NCBI RefSeq assembly: GCF_019130065.1
Contig: NZ_JAHSPG010000012.1
Span: 1-64,000, forward strand
Source of the DNA: Pinibacter aurantiacus
GTDB taxonomy: Bacteria; Bacteroidota; Bacteroidia; Chitinophagales; Chitinophagaceae
Direction of reading: 5' to 3'
DNA: 64,000 bases
The first letter of the stretch is position 1. Each line of letters begins with the position of its first letter. A model generated the notes under the pieces. The model worked only from the letters and a program-made list of their open reading frames with translations, was not told the origin of the DNA and ran no database searches. Made by a program: the position numbers and the translations under genes. Shown one piece after another: positions 16,318 through 24,153 of the stretch.

Positions 16318-17433
16318 ATGATCGAAGAAAATAACACCGCCGAAATACATGGCAATACTTTCAAGTGCGAGAATTGCGGCGCTGTAATGCATTTTGCGCC
16401 GGGAACACATTCCATGAAATGTGATTTCTGCAAAACAGTAAATGAAATTCCGGATGCGCATCAGCCCGTTCGGGCCTATGATTACAACGCTTTCATCAAC
16501 GATCATGCAACTGCTGTTACCAATGTCATAACCGTTACGAAATGTAATAGCTGCGGAGCCGTCACTACACTGGATAATAAAACCGTTGCCGGAAATTGTA
16601 CTTTCTGCGGTAGCCCGTTGCTAACAATCAATCAGCAGCAACAGGAAGTTGTGAAGCCGCACTATGTGCTGCCCTTTTTTGTAAACGATCAGCAGGCTAA
16701 AAAAAATTTCGGTGCGTGGATGAAAAAATTATGGTTTGCACCATCGGATTTACAGCGTGTGGTAGAAGAAAGAACGGCCGGAACGCTGCGCGGTATTTAC
16801 ATACCTTATTGGGTGTATGATACAGATACCGAAACGGAGTACACAGGCAGAAGAGGCGAATACTACTATACCACAGAAACATATACCGAAACGGTCAATG
16901 GCAGATCAGAAACAAGAACAAGACAGGTAAGGCATACCGCGTGGTACCCTGCAAGCGGCGAAGTTGATTGTCCATTCAGCGACCTCTTAATATCGGCCAG
17001 CACATCTTTGCCGCAAAAAATAGCAGACAAACTGGAGCCATGGGAATTGTCGCAACTCGTAGCTTATGATGAACGTTATTTAAGCGGTTTCCGTGCAGAG
17101 CTTTACCAGGTAAATGCACAAAGAGGTTTCGATATAGCAAAACAGCTAATGGTTGGCACCATCGAAGATGAAATCCGCAGAGATATCGGCGGAGATGAAC
17201 AACAGATCACCGACTACGACACGCAGTATTTCAACACCATGTTGAAGTATGTGTTATTGCCAGTGTGGATGTGTGCCTATAACTACAAAAACAAGCTCTA
17301 TCATTTTACTGTCAACGCCTGCACCGGTGAAGTAGTGGGAGAAAGACCATATAGCGCTCTAAAAATAGCATTAACGGTATTGGCTGTTATTGCACTTGGT
17401 ATTGCGATTTATTTCTTGGCGCAGCAACATTGA
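16318..17433 (+). CDS. Zinc-ribbon membrane protein paired with the SPFH gene
   Basis: This 371-residue protein has two zinc ribbons at the N-terminus: CENCGA...CDFC (about residues 14-39) and CNSCGA...CTFCGS (about 76-98). A large soluble domain with an IYIPYWVYDTDTET motif follows, and one transmembrane helix at the extreme C-terminus (about 347-366). The start at 16318 (MIEENN) is preferred to a TTG at 16249. Fusion-like operons of an SPFH protein and a zinc-ribbon/TM protein are known in Firmicutes (ydjFGHI), so a shared membrane-stress role is inferred. Confidence 0.8.
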   Translation: MIEENNTAEIHGNTFKCENCGAVMHFAPGTHSMKCDFCKTVNEIPDAHQPVRAYDYNAFINDHATAVTNVITVTKCNSCGAVTTLDNKTVAGNCTFCGSPLLTINQQQQEVVKPHYVLPFFVNDQQAKKNFGAWMKKLWFAPSDLQRVVEERTAGTLRGIYIPYWVYDTDTETEYTGRRGEYYYTTETYTETVNGRSETRTRQVRHTAWYPASGEVDCPFSDLLISASTSLPQKIADKLEPWELSQLVAYDERYLSGFRAELYQVNAQRGFDIAKQLMVGTIEDEIRRDIGGDEQQITDYDTQYFNTMLKYVLLPVWMCAYNYKNKLYHFTVNACTGEVVGERPYSALKIALTVLAVIALGIAIYFLAQQH

Positions 17434-17572
17434 TAGCACACGGATGACACGGATTGGACTGATTTACACGGATTTTTTCGAATAGCAATCATTCAGTTAT
17501 TCAGTTACTCAGTTATTCTGTTATTAAAAAAAGTTCAGTGTAAATCAGTCTAATCTGCGTCATCTGTGTGCT
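17434..17572. repeat. Inverted pair of family B repeats between convergent genes, with octamers
   Basis: The left arm starts 1 nt after the stop codon of the zinc-ribbon gene (17434-17477). The right arm (17535-17572) ends at the stop codon of the minus-strand YCII gene. Between them lie CAGTTATT octamers (17486-17524). Each convergent gene thus runs into the same repeat in the same sense. Confidence 0.9.
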
Positions 17573-17952
17573 CACTTCGGATACACAAAATTCGTTTCCA
17601 TTTCTTTAGTCTTAATCGGTCTCACTTCTATCGTTGCGGAAGGAACAAAGGCAAACTCAGGGTTTTGCTTTGCAATTTCTATAGCTTCGTCAATGTTGTT
17701 TGCCGATATGTGGTAATAGCCTACATGCACTTCTTTACCAGGATCGATCGGTTTGGATACCCAGTTGTTGCCGTTTTTGGCAATAAGAAAACCTTCTCTC
17801 ACAATAGGCTGGGCTGCTATTAGTTTACCTTTTGCCTTTAGCTCGCCAATGTACACTTCACATTGTTTGATGAATGCTAAATGCTCGTCAGCAGACAACG
17901 CAGCTTTAGCATCCCCGGCATTTCGAATGTAAAGCATGAATTCTTGTGCCAT
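17572..17952 (-). CDS. YCII-related (YciI-like) domain protein
   Basis: This 126-residue cytosolic protein has features of the YCII family: FMLYIRN at the start, a central GKLIAAQP strand with PIVREG, and VGYYHISANNIDEAIEIAKQNPEF near the end. Members are dimeric ferredoxin-like folds of uncertain role. It is convergent with the zinc-ribbon gene, with a stop codon at the edge of a B repeat. Confidence 0.8.
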   Translation of the reverse strand: MAQEFMLYIRNAGDAKAALSADEHLAFIKQCEVYIGELKAKGKLIAAQPIVREGFLIAKNGNNWVSKPIDPGKEVHVGYYHISANNIDEAIEIAKQNPEFAFVPSATIEVRPIKTKEMETNFVYPK

Positions 17953-18201
17953 AATCTTTGGTTTTAGTTTTTAACCAAATAAATCTCTATTAAAATTACG
18001 CTGTTTTGAGTTGTGGGTTTTGAGTGATGAGTTTTAAAATAACAGACTTTTGTGCAAATGAATTAAATCATTTGCAGTCGCGATTTTCATCATTTATCTC
18101 CAGTACAAATATTCCCATCTTGCGCAGGTTTTTTGTAGCAATTGATCACCACATGAAGCCACTCTTTTTTAGAAAAATGGCACCACTAAATCACCGATAT
18201 T

Positions 18202-19371
18202 ATGAATCAATGCGCTGTTCTTAAGCAAAGGCTCAAAGTACTGTTTACGATAACCGTTATAGTTGCATTTTTCAGGCAGCCTCTGTATGCGCAGGAAAAG
18301 AAAGATACCTGCTCCAATTACTCAGCCATTAAGCGGGCCATCACTTTTAATGCACTGCTGCAAATGCGCTACACAGCTTCGCTCACTCACAATGTAGATG
18401 TTAGCGGCAAAAATTTCGACCCGGCTGTTAGCAAGGGGGTTATAAATACTTTCTCGTTGCGCAGGGCCCGCCTCATGGTGAAGGCTGCGGTGAACGACAG
18501 GTTCTCTACAAACTTTATGCTCAACTTCGCGGAGTTCTGCGGTAACACTGCAAACAAAGTGGTGGAAAACGCATTTATTAAATACTCTGCGAACAAACAT
18601 TTCAATATCCAGGCGGGACAATTCAGGCCTTTCTTCGGCATTGAAGACCTGATTCCAGCCGAGCTGATCAGAACGCTGGACTACTCCAATCAATACACAG
18701 CATTCGCAGCCAGCGGCTGGCAAGGGTTTCAGCTGGGCGTTTCAGTATTCGGCAACATTACAGGCGACGATACAAAGTTTGTTAAATACTATGCCGGCAT
18801 TTATAATGGCAATAATCGAAACCAACCTTCGGACAACGATAATACCAAAAACATCTACGGACGATTAGAGACTTCTATGTCTGAAAATTTTAAGATGGGA
18901 GTCAATGCAGCGTCGGGTAGTTTTGGTGCTGGCACGGGCTTCGCATGGGGCGGAGATGTAACGGGGAAAATAAACTTAGGTGCTGACAAGAAATGGGAAT
19001 TGTTTCTAACTGCTGAAGGCAAAACTGGTACCAATTTTAATTTGTACAACGCTGCCACATCTATCAAACCGCAACTGAACGATTGTAAAATGTGGGGAGT
19101 GTATTTTTTCCCACTGTTGCGATATAACTACAATCATCCGCGCTTAAGGGCTCTTGAATTTTCTTCCCGTTATGAATACCTCAACGAAAACGCTAAACTG
19201 GGAGACAATCCTTATCAAACCATCACACCGAATATTTCCTTTCTATTTGCAGACGATATGTATGCAGCCTTGCAAGTAGGCACCAATATTGAACTATTCA
19301 AACACAATGTGCCGTTGACAAATTCGTATAGTCAGAGCTTAATGTATTTGCAGTTGCAACTGAGGTTTTGA
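18202..19371 (+). CDS. Outer-membrane porin of the phosphate-selective porin O/P type
   Basis: This 389-residue protein has a signal peptide ending near PLYAQ (about residue 30). It begins with a strand containing LQMRYTAS and shows SLRRARLMVKAAVND, the conserved R-R-A-R of OprO/OprP-like porins, then FNIQAGQFRPFFGIED. It ends in the outer-membrane C-terminal signature LQLRF. A 16-strand barrel is expected, and anion or phosphate selectivity is known only for some family members. The stop codon (TGA) merges with the TTGAGAG array. Confidence 0.85.
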   Translation: MNQCAVLKQRLKVLFTITVIVAFFRQPLYAQEKKDTCSNYSAIKRAITFNALLQMRYTASLTHNVDVSGKNFDPAVSKGVINTFSLRRARLMVKAAVNDRFSTNFMLNFAEFCGNTANKVVENAFIKYSANKHFNIQAGQFRPFFGIEDLIPAELIRTLDYSNQYTAFAASGWQGFQLGVSVFGNITGDDTKFVKYYAGIYNGNNRNQPSDNDNTKNIYGRLETSMSENFKMGVNAASGSFGAGTGFAWGGDVTGKINLGADKKWELFLTAEGKTGTNFNLYNAATSIKPQLNDCKMWGVYFFPLLRYNYNHPRLRALEFSSRYEYLNENAKLGDNPYQTITPNISFLFADDMYAALQVGTNIELFKHNVPLTNSYSQSLMYLQLQLRF

Positions 19372-19397
19372 GAATTGAGAGTTGAGAGTTGAGAGTG
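19369..19397. repeat. TTGAGAG heptamer array (family D) overlapping the porin stop codon
   Basis: The units TTGAGAA, TTGAGAG, TTGAGAG, TTGAGAG run at a 7-nt period, with the porin TGA inside the first unit. Confidence 0.85.
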
Positions 19398-19495
19398 AAT
19401 TTTTTTTTATGGGAAGTTGTGTGTGAGTTTGGGCGATTGGAATCAATGCTATATTGGTGCAAGCACCTTTAATAAAGGCTCGGAGCAGCGGTTCT

Positions 19496-19532
19496 AACTT
19501 TTTACTTTTTCCCTTTTTACTTTTAATTTAAA
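19496..19532. repeat. CTTTTTA heptamer-like array (family G) before the malic enzyme terminator
   Basis: The T-rich words TTTTTAC and TTTTTCC repeat about every 7 nt. The reverse strand reads GTAAAAA. Confidence 0.6.
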
Positions 19533-19538
19533 AAATAA

Positions 19539-19567
19539 GCCTGCCCCAGGATCTCCCCGAAGCAGGC
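19539..19567 (-). terminator. Terminator of the malic enzyme gene
   Basis: On the minus strand the stem GCCTGC / GCAGGC lies 8 bp after the stop codon and is followed by a T-rich run. Confidence 0.75.
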
Positions 19568-19574
19568 GTTATAT

Positions 19575-20759
19575 TTAAACACACACACTTTCAAGTCTTG
19601 CCACGCCCGTTGCCATCGCAGCATCTGCCACTGCTCTGGCTACTTCAATCGCTACTCTTTTATCAAACACATCGGGCACAATATAGTCAGGGCTCAATTC
19701 ATCGTCTGCAATGATCTCTGCAATAGCCCTTGCTGCTGCAATTTTCATTTCATCGTTAATGTCGCTTGCGCGCACATCAAGCGCCCCTCTGAAAATACCG
19801 GGGAATGCGAGCACATTATTGATTTGATTTGCAAAGTCTGATCTGCCGGTTCCAACTATCTTCGCCCCTGCCCTTATTGCTACATCGGGCATAATTTCAG
19901 GAACCGGATTTGCCATTGCAAAAATGATAGCATCTTTTGCCATTGATTGCACATCTTCTTCGGTTAATGCATTAGGTGCAGAAACGCCTATAAATACATC
20001 GGCGCCTATTATCACATCGGAAAGCTTGCCGCATTTCTTGTCAAGATTTGAAACTTGGGCAACTTCCATTTTCTCGCGATTCAAACTTTCTCTTCCATCA
20101 TACACCGCTCCTGCCCTGTCGCAGAGAATTACTTTTTCAAGTCCCATGCTCATCAGCAGTTTGGCGATGGCAATGCCCGCAGCACCACACCCGTTTATAA
20201 CCACATTGATATCGTGAATGTCTTTGTCAACTATTTTCAATGCATTGAGCATACCAGCAAGCGTAACGATCGCGGTGCCATGCTGATCATCATGAAACAC
20301 AGGGATGTCGCACTCTGCACGTAATCTTCTTTCTATTTCAAAACAACGTGGCGCAGATATATCTTCGAGATTGATACCAGCAAAATTGCCTTCCAAAAGT
20401 TTAACAGTGTTTACTATTTCGTCAACACTCTTGGTACGCAGGCATAAAGGAAAAGCATCCACATTGGCAAAGGTTTTAAACAAGGCGCATTTGCCTTCCA
20501 TTACAGGCATTCCGGCCTCAGGACCGATGTCTCCAAGACCGAGCACAGCTGTACCATCTGTAATAACTGCTACGAGATTGTTGCGTCTTGTATACTTATA
20601 TGATAGATCCACATCCTCCGATATTGCCAAACAGGGTGCGGCCACACCGGGAGTATAGGCTATACTCAATTCTTCGCGGTTAGTGATTTTAGCATTGCAA
20701 ACAATTTCAATTTTTCCCGCCCATTGTTCGTGCATTTGCAGGGCTCTTTTCTTAAACAT
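19575..20759 (-). CDS. Malic enzyme (NAD(P)-dependent), short form without phosphotransacetylase domain
   Basis: This 394-residue enzyme decarboxylates malate to pyruvate, yielding NAD(P)H. Motifs are SIAYTPGVAAPC, VITDGTAVLGLGDIGP, the metal/substrate segment FHDDQHGTAIV, the dinucleotide-binding GCGAAGIAIA, and the FANQINNVLAFPG motif near the C-terminus. The length is that of the catalytic part only. MaeB proteins of about 750 residues carry an extra PTA domain that is absent here. The start at 20759 is preferred over 20882 because a promoter box lies between them. Confidence 0.93.
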   Translation of the reverse strand: MFKKRALQMHEQWAGKIEIVCNAKITNREELSIAYTPGVAAPCLAISEDVDLSYKYTRRNNLVAVITDGTAVLGLGDIGPEAGMPVMEGKCALFKTFANVDAFPLCLRTKSVDEIVNTVKLLEGNFAGINLEDISAPRCFEIERRLRAECDIPVFHDDQHGTAIVTLAGMLNALKIVDKDIHDINVVINGCGAAGIAIAKLLMSMGLEKVILCDRAGAVYDGRESLNREKMEVAQVSNLDKKCGKLSDVIIGADVFIGVSAPNALTEEDVQSMAKDAIIFAMANPVPEIMPDVAIRAGAKIVGTGRSDFANQINNVLAFPGIFRGALDVRASDINDEMKIAAARAIAEIIADDELSPDYIVPDVFDKRVAIEVARAVADAAMATGVARLESVCV

Positions 20760-20838
20760 AGAAATGAGTTTAGTGTTTACTGATTGTAAGTTAAGTCGCA
20801 GAAATACTGTAGGCAGCTGCACCAGATAAACCCGGGCG

Positions 20839-20846
20839 CAAAGGTA
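20839..20846 (-). promoter_or_regulatory. Candidate -7 element of the malic enzyme gene
   Basis: The minus strand reads TACCTTTG, matching TAnnTTTG, about 80 nt before the ATG at 20759. No clear -33 element is present. Confidence 0.45.
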
Positions 20847-20919
20847 TAGGGGCATTTTTTTGCAGAACATGAAGTAAATCATGCTTTTAGGCTTTGTTTA
20901 ATGATTTGCTAATTTTCGA

Positions 20920-21027
20920 AAACAGAATAACTGATTAACTGAACAACAGAAGTTCACATCTGAGCACTTTCAAATATTGCAGACCACTCATTACCCATGA
21001 CTCACAACTCATAACTCAAAACTTCCC
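20920..21027. repeat. Octamer and ACTCA-word arrays between divergent genes
   Basis: AATAACTG/ATTAACTG octamers (about 20924-20945, family C) are followed after 45 bp by ACTCACA, ACTCATA and ACTCAAA words (21000-21021). Confidence 0.6.
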
Positions 21028-21102
21028 CTAACTGATTTTCGTCATCCATTTTTATGATAAATGCTTGCAATTTGCGTTTCATTTTTTTTAAAAGCGTAAG
21101 CA

Positions 21103-22353
21103 ATGCAGCAGAACAAAACAGTGGAACTATTGGCACCTGCGGGAAATTTCGAGTCGCTGACGGCGGCAATTCATAGTGGCGCAAACGCAGTATATTTTGG
21201 AGTGGACCAACTTAACATGCGGGCGAGAGCAACAATGAATTTTACATTGGATGACCTGCTTAGTATCGCACTTCAATGCCATGCAAAGAATGTAAAAGCT
21301 TACCTTACGCTGAACACAATCATTTACGACCACGACCTTTCGCTTATTAAAACAATCATCAACAAAGCCAAGGCAGCAGGTATTGATGCAGTTATAGCAG
21401 CGGATCATGCAGTTATCGCCTATGCTGCATCAGTTAGAATGCCGATCCACATTTCCACCCAGGCAAATGTTTCTAACATAGAAACAGTGAAATTTTTTGC
21501 TCCATTTGCAGATGTAGTTGTGCTGGCAAGAGAGCTAAGTTTGAAACAAGTGGAAACAATCTGCAAAGAAATAAAACGTCAAAATATTTGTGGAGTATCC
21601 GGCAAGCCAATAAAAATAGAGGTCTTTGCGCATGGCGCTTTGTGCATGGCCGTTTCAGGAAAATGTTACCTGAGCCTACATAGTCATAATGCTTCTGCAA
21701 ACCGCGGCGCATGTATTCAAAACTGCCGCCATCGCTATAAGGTAACCGATATTGAAGATGATGTGGAACTGGAAATAGACAACGAATACATTATGGCATC
21801 CAAAGATCTTAAGACAATTGATTTTCTTGATCAGCTTCTGCTGGCCGGTGTAGATGTATTGAAGCTTGAAGGTCGTGGCCGCAGCCCTGAATACGTGAGT
21901 AACGTAACGGCTTGCTATCGGGAAGCCATCGATGCTGTAGCGCAAAATTCTTTCGGTGAAGAAAAACTCAATCAATGGAATGAGCGCCTGAAAGAAGTGT
22001 ACAACCGCGATTTTTGGGGAGGATATTTTCTTGGAAAAGAAATGGGTGAATGGAGCAACACCTCCGGATCAAAGGCTACCACACAAAAGATCTATCTCGG
22101 CAAAGGCAAACATTATTTTTCGAAAACACAGATCGCAGAGTTTGAAATTGAAACATATCAACTAAATGTGGGCGACCGCATATTGATCACGGGGCCGACT
22201 ACAGGCGCGTACGAAAGTACCATCACGTCGCTGCATGTGAATGACGACGGCGCAAAAGATATTGCTGTAAAAGGCGACAGATGCGCGTTTCCGGTTGATA
22301 GGCCAATCAGGACTTCTGACAAATTGTATAAAATCGTTAGTGCGAATACGTAG
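21103..22353 (+). CDS. trhP: U32 family protein (TrhP/YegQ-like tRNA hydroxylation protein)
   Basis: This 416-residue protein has the U32 signature: ELLAPAGNFESL at the start, AVYFGVDQLNMRARA, ISTQANVSN, and the cysteine-bearing FAHGALCMAVSGKCYLS followed by NRGACIQNCRH. Those cysteines hold an iron-sulfur cluster in TrhP/RlhA. TrhP makes 5-hydroxyuridine at position 34 of certain tRNAs, using prephenate. The family also contains annotated peptidases (PrtC), but a tRNA or rRNA hydroxylase role is better supported for the closest characterised members. A one-cluster ferredoxin gene follows 41 bp downstream. Confidence 0.85.
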   Translation: MQQNKTVELLAPAGNFESLTAAIHSGANAVYFGVDQLNMRARATMNFTLDDLLSIALQCHAKNVKAYLTLNTIIYDHDLSLIKTIINKAKAAGIDAVIAADHAVIAYAASVRMPIHISTQANVSNIETVKFFAPFADVVVLARELSLKQVETICKEIKRQNICGVSGKPIKIEVFAHGALCMAVSGKCYLSLHSHNASANRGACIQNCRHRYKVTDIEDDVELEIDNEYIMASKDLKTIDFLDQLLLAGVDVLKLEGRGRSPEYVSNVTACYREAIDAVAQNSFGEEKLNQWNERLKEVYNRDFWGGYFLGKEMGEWSNTSGSKATTQKIYLGKGKHYFSKTQIAEFEIETYQLNVGDRILITGPTTGAYESTITSLHVNDDGAKDIAVKGDRCAFPVDRPIRTSDKLYKIVSANT

Positions 22354-22384
22354 TGAGTTGAGAGTTGAGAATTGAGAGTTGAAA
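22353..22384. repeat. TTGAGAG heptamer array filling the U32-ferredoxin gap
   Basis: The array starts one base after the U32 stop codon and takes up most of the 41-bp gap before the ferredoxin ATG. Confidence 0.85.
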
Positions 22385-22394
22385 ATTATTAATC

Positions 22395-22619
22395 ATGCCC
22401 ATCATCGTTTATAGAAGGAACAAATGCATTGGTTGCAATTACTGCACGGAACACGCTCCTGAATTTTGGCGCATGTCGAAGAAGGACGGTAAAAGTGTAT
22501 TGCTTAACTCCGTTGAAAAAAGTGGCCGTTGGAATCTTCGCATAACTGAGGCAGATGTTGAAGCAAACAGGCGAGCTGCCGAAGCTTGTCCCGTGAAAGT
22601 GATTGAAGTAAGCGGATAG
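22395..22619 (+). CDS. Small [4Fe-4S] or [3Fe-4S]-type ferredoxin
   Basis: This 74-residue protein has one cluster motif, C-I-G-C-N-Y-C (residues 12-18) with the distal C-P-V near residue 66, the arrangement of monocluster ferredoxins. The NKCIGCNYC loop gives three cysteines and the fourth is in EACPVKV. It probably carries electrons or supports cluster assembly. Its position right after the U32 gene suggests it serves that enzyme, which is an inference from synteny only. Confidence 0.85.
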   Translation: MPIIVYRRNKCIGCNYCTEHAPEFWRMSKKDGKSVLLNSVEKSGRWNLRITEADVEANRRAAEACPVKVIEVSG

Positions 22620-22678
22620 GTGATCGCGGCTTAGCTTCACTTAGAAATTAAAAGACAGACAAGCATTTGGCCGACCTC

Positions 22679-23155
22679 CTACCTGTAAATATAAAACTCA
22701 CCTTCGCTGCCTTTGAAATATAAAATCTTTGTATAAAGCGGCCGTGATATGCCTGTCAGCTCTGATGGAAACCCAGAAGGCTCGCAAGTATTAACGGCAC
22801 TTAATACAGTTTCAAATTTTCCTGCTCCGCTTCCGGGTTTGAAAGTAAAAGCCACATTTGCATGAATCGAATCTATTGCGGCCCATGTATAGGTTCCCAC
22901 AGATTCATTGCTGCCAACTTTCAGTTTAAAACTTTGATCATCGTTCAGTTGAAATTCTGCCGGCCCTGCGAATGACACAATGTAAAAGGTATTCAGATCA
23001 GGAACTTTCGCCGTCAGCATTAAAACATTCCATGTATAGCCAGTCACCCCTTCTATATTAACTTTTGATTTTTCTTTTTTACAACTAATAAAGAACACAC
23101 TGATAAAACAAAGAATCATCAATTTGCCAAAATTTCGATAAAAATTAAATAGCAT
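22679..23155 (-). CDS. Lipoprotein of unknown function, lipocalin-like length
   Basis: This 158-residue protein has a lipoprotein signal (hydrophobic run, then ISCKKEK, Cys near residue 25). The mature region is beta-rich with W-N and W-A segments (GYTWNVLML, GTYTWAAID), resembling small lipocalin-like or META-type periplasmic domains, but no family was firmly recognised. A shorter start at the internal Met (MILCFIS) is also possible. Confidence 0.65.
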   Translation of the reverse strand: MLFNFYRNFGKLMILCFISVFFISCKKEKSKVNIEGVTGYTWNVLMLTAKVPDLNTFYIVSFAGPAEFQLNDDQSFKLKVGSNESVGTYTWAAIDSIHANVAFTFKPGSGAGKFETVLSAVNTCEPSGFPSELTGISRPLYTKILYFKGSEGEFYIYR

Positions 23156-23518
23156 ATACTCCAGTGATTTAAGGGTTTCAAATTCAATGTCATTTAGTTA
23201 AGGAAACACTCCAGGATTAATGCCCTACGGGCAAAATGGCCACTGTACTGACTTCTATTGATGTTTTTCCCCTACGGGAAAGGTTTTATTGCCCGTAGGG
23301 CATTAATATCAGTAGAAAATCTAACAGATAGAACCATTGTCCGTAGGACATTAATCTGAAATATGCGCAATTGCTTAACTAAATGACTTTAGGTTTCGAT
23401 TATGAGATACAAAATGCCGGCTTAATAAGCTGGAAATTGGCAATGTGTTCAATGGAGATTTAAAAGCTACGCAAAGTTAAGCTTTTACTTGAATACCATG
23501 TCGGATCGATTTACGTGA
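23156..23518. repeat. MITE-like element with 14-bp terminal inverted repeats
   Basis: This 363-base gap has no gene. GTCATTTAGTTAAG (23189-23202) is exactly inverted at 23374-23387. Inside are three hairpin arms of the type ATTAATGCCCTACGGGC (around 23217-23234, 23266-23281 and 23300-23320) and a fourth diverged copy near 23338-23354. The total element is about 199 bp with no reading frame. The remaining bases (23388-23518) show nothing. Confidence 0.75.
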
Positions 23519-24106
23519 TTATTTTTTGTACTTGTTGTCTTTCCACCTATTCGTTCCAGCTTCACTATCAGTAATCAATTGTTGCAGTCGTTTTAGTTGC
23601 GTGTCATTTTGTTTTGCTGTCATTACCCAACTTGCAGATAACTTCCTGTATGAGGGAGCCAGAGATTGAAAGTATTTCCAAGCTTTTTTATTTGCAGTGA
23701 ATAGCTTTTTATATTCGGAAGCCAGTTCTATTTCTTCATTTTCATGCACATATATGCGCGACTTTTTTTCTGTTCTTTTGGCAAAGCTTTCCATTCCGGC
23801 GGGCTGCATCAATCCTTGTTTTGTCAGCTCTTCCACTTTTTTAATATTAATGGCACTCCATATGCTGTCAGGTTTTCGCTGCGTAAAACGAATCTGATAA
23901 CTTTCATCGTCAATAGATCTTCGCACGGCATCGATCCACCCAAAACAAAGCGCTTCATCAACAGACTCCGGCCAGGTAATGCTGGGTTTGCCGCTGCCCA
24001 CTTTATAAAATCCTACCAATAATTCAGTTTCCTTTTTATGATTTTTCTGCAGCCATTTTCTGAAATCAGATTTCTTTTCAAAGAATACAGGCCCTTCATT
24101 TTTCAT
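23519..24106 (-). CDS. YdeI/OmpD-associated-type protein
   Basis: This 195-residue cytosolic protein has the YdeI family pattern: a FFEKKSDFRKWLQKNH N-terminus, then the SVDEALCFGWIDAVRRSID core and RFTQRKPDSIWSAINIKK, and a bacteriocin-immunity-like C-terminal helical part (WVMTAKQNDTQLKRLQQL). The biochemical role is not established. The start at 24106 is supported by the family N-terminus. Confidence 0.85.
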   Translation of the reverse strand: MKNEGPVFFEKKSDFRKWLQKNHKKETELLVGFYKVGSGKPSITWPESVDEALCFGWIDAVRRSIDDESYQIRFTQRKPDSIWSAINIKKVEELTKQGLMQPAGMESFAKRTEKKSRIYVHENEEIELASEYKKLFTANKKAWKYFQSLAPSYRKLSASWVMTAKQNDTQLKRLQQLITDSEAGTNRWKDNKYKK

Positions 24107-24153
24107 GAATCAAAGTTTTCCTAAAGATAGGAATAAGCCCAGAGCCTCGTTTC

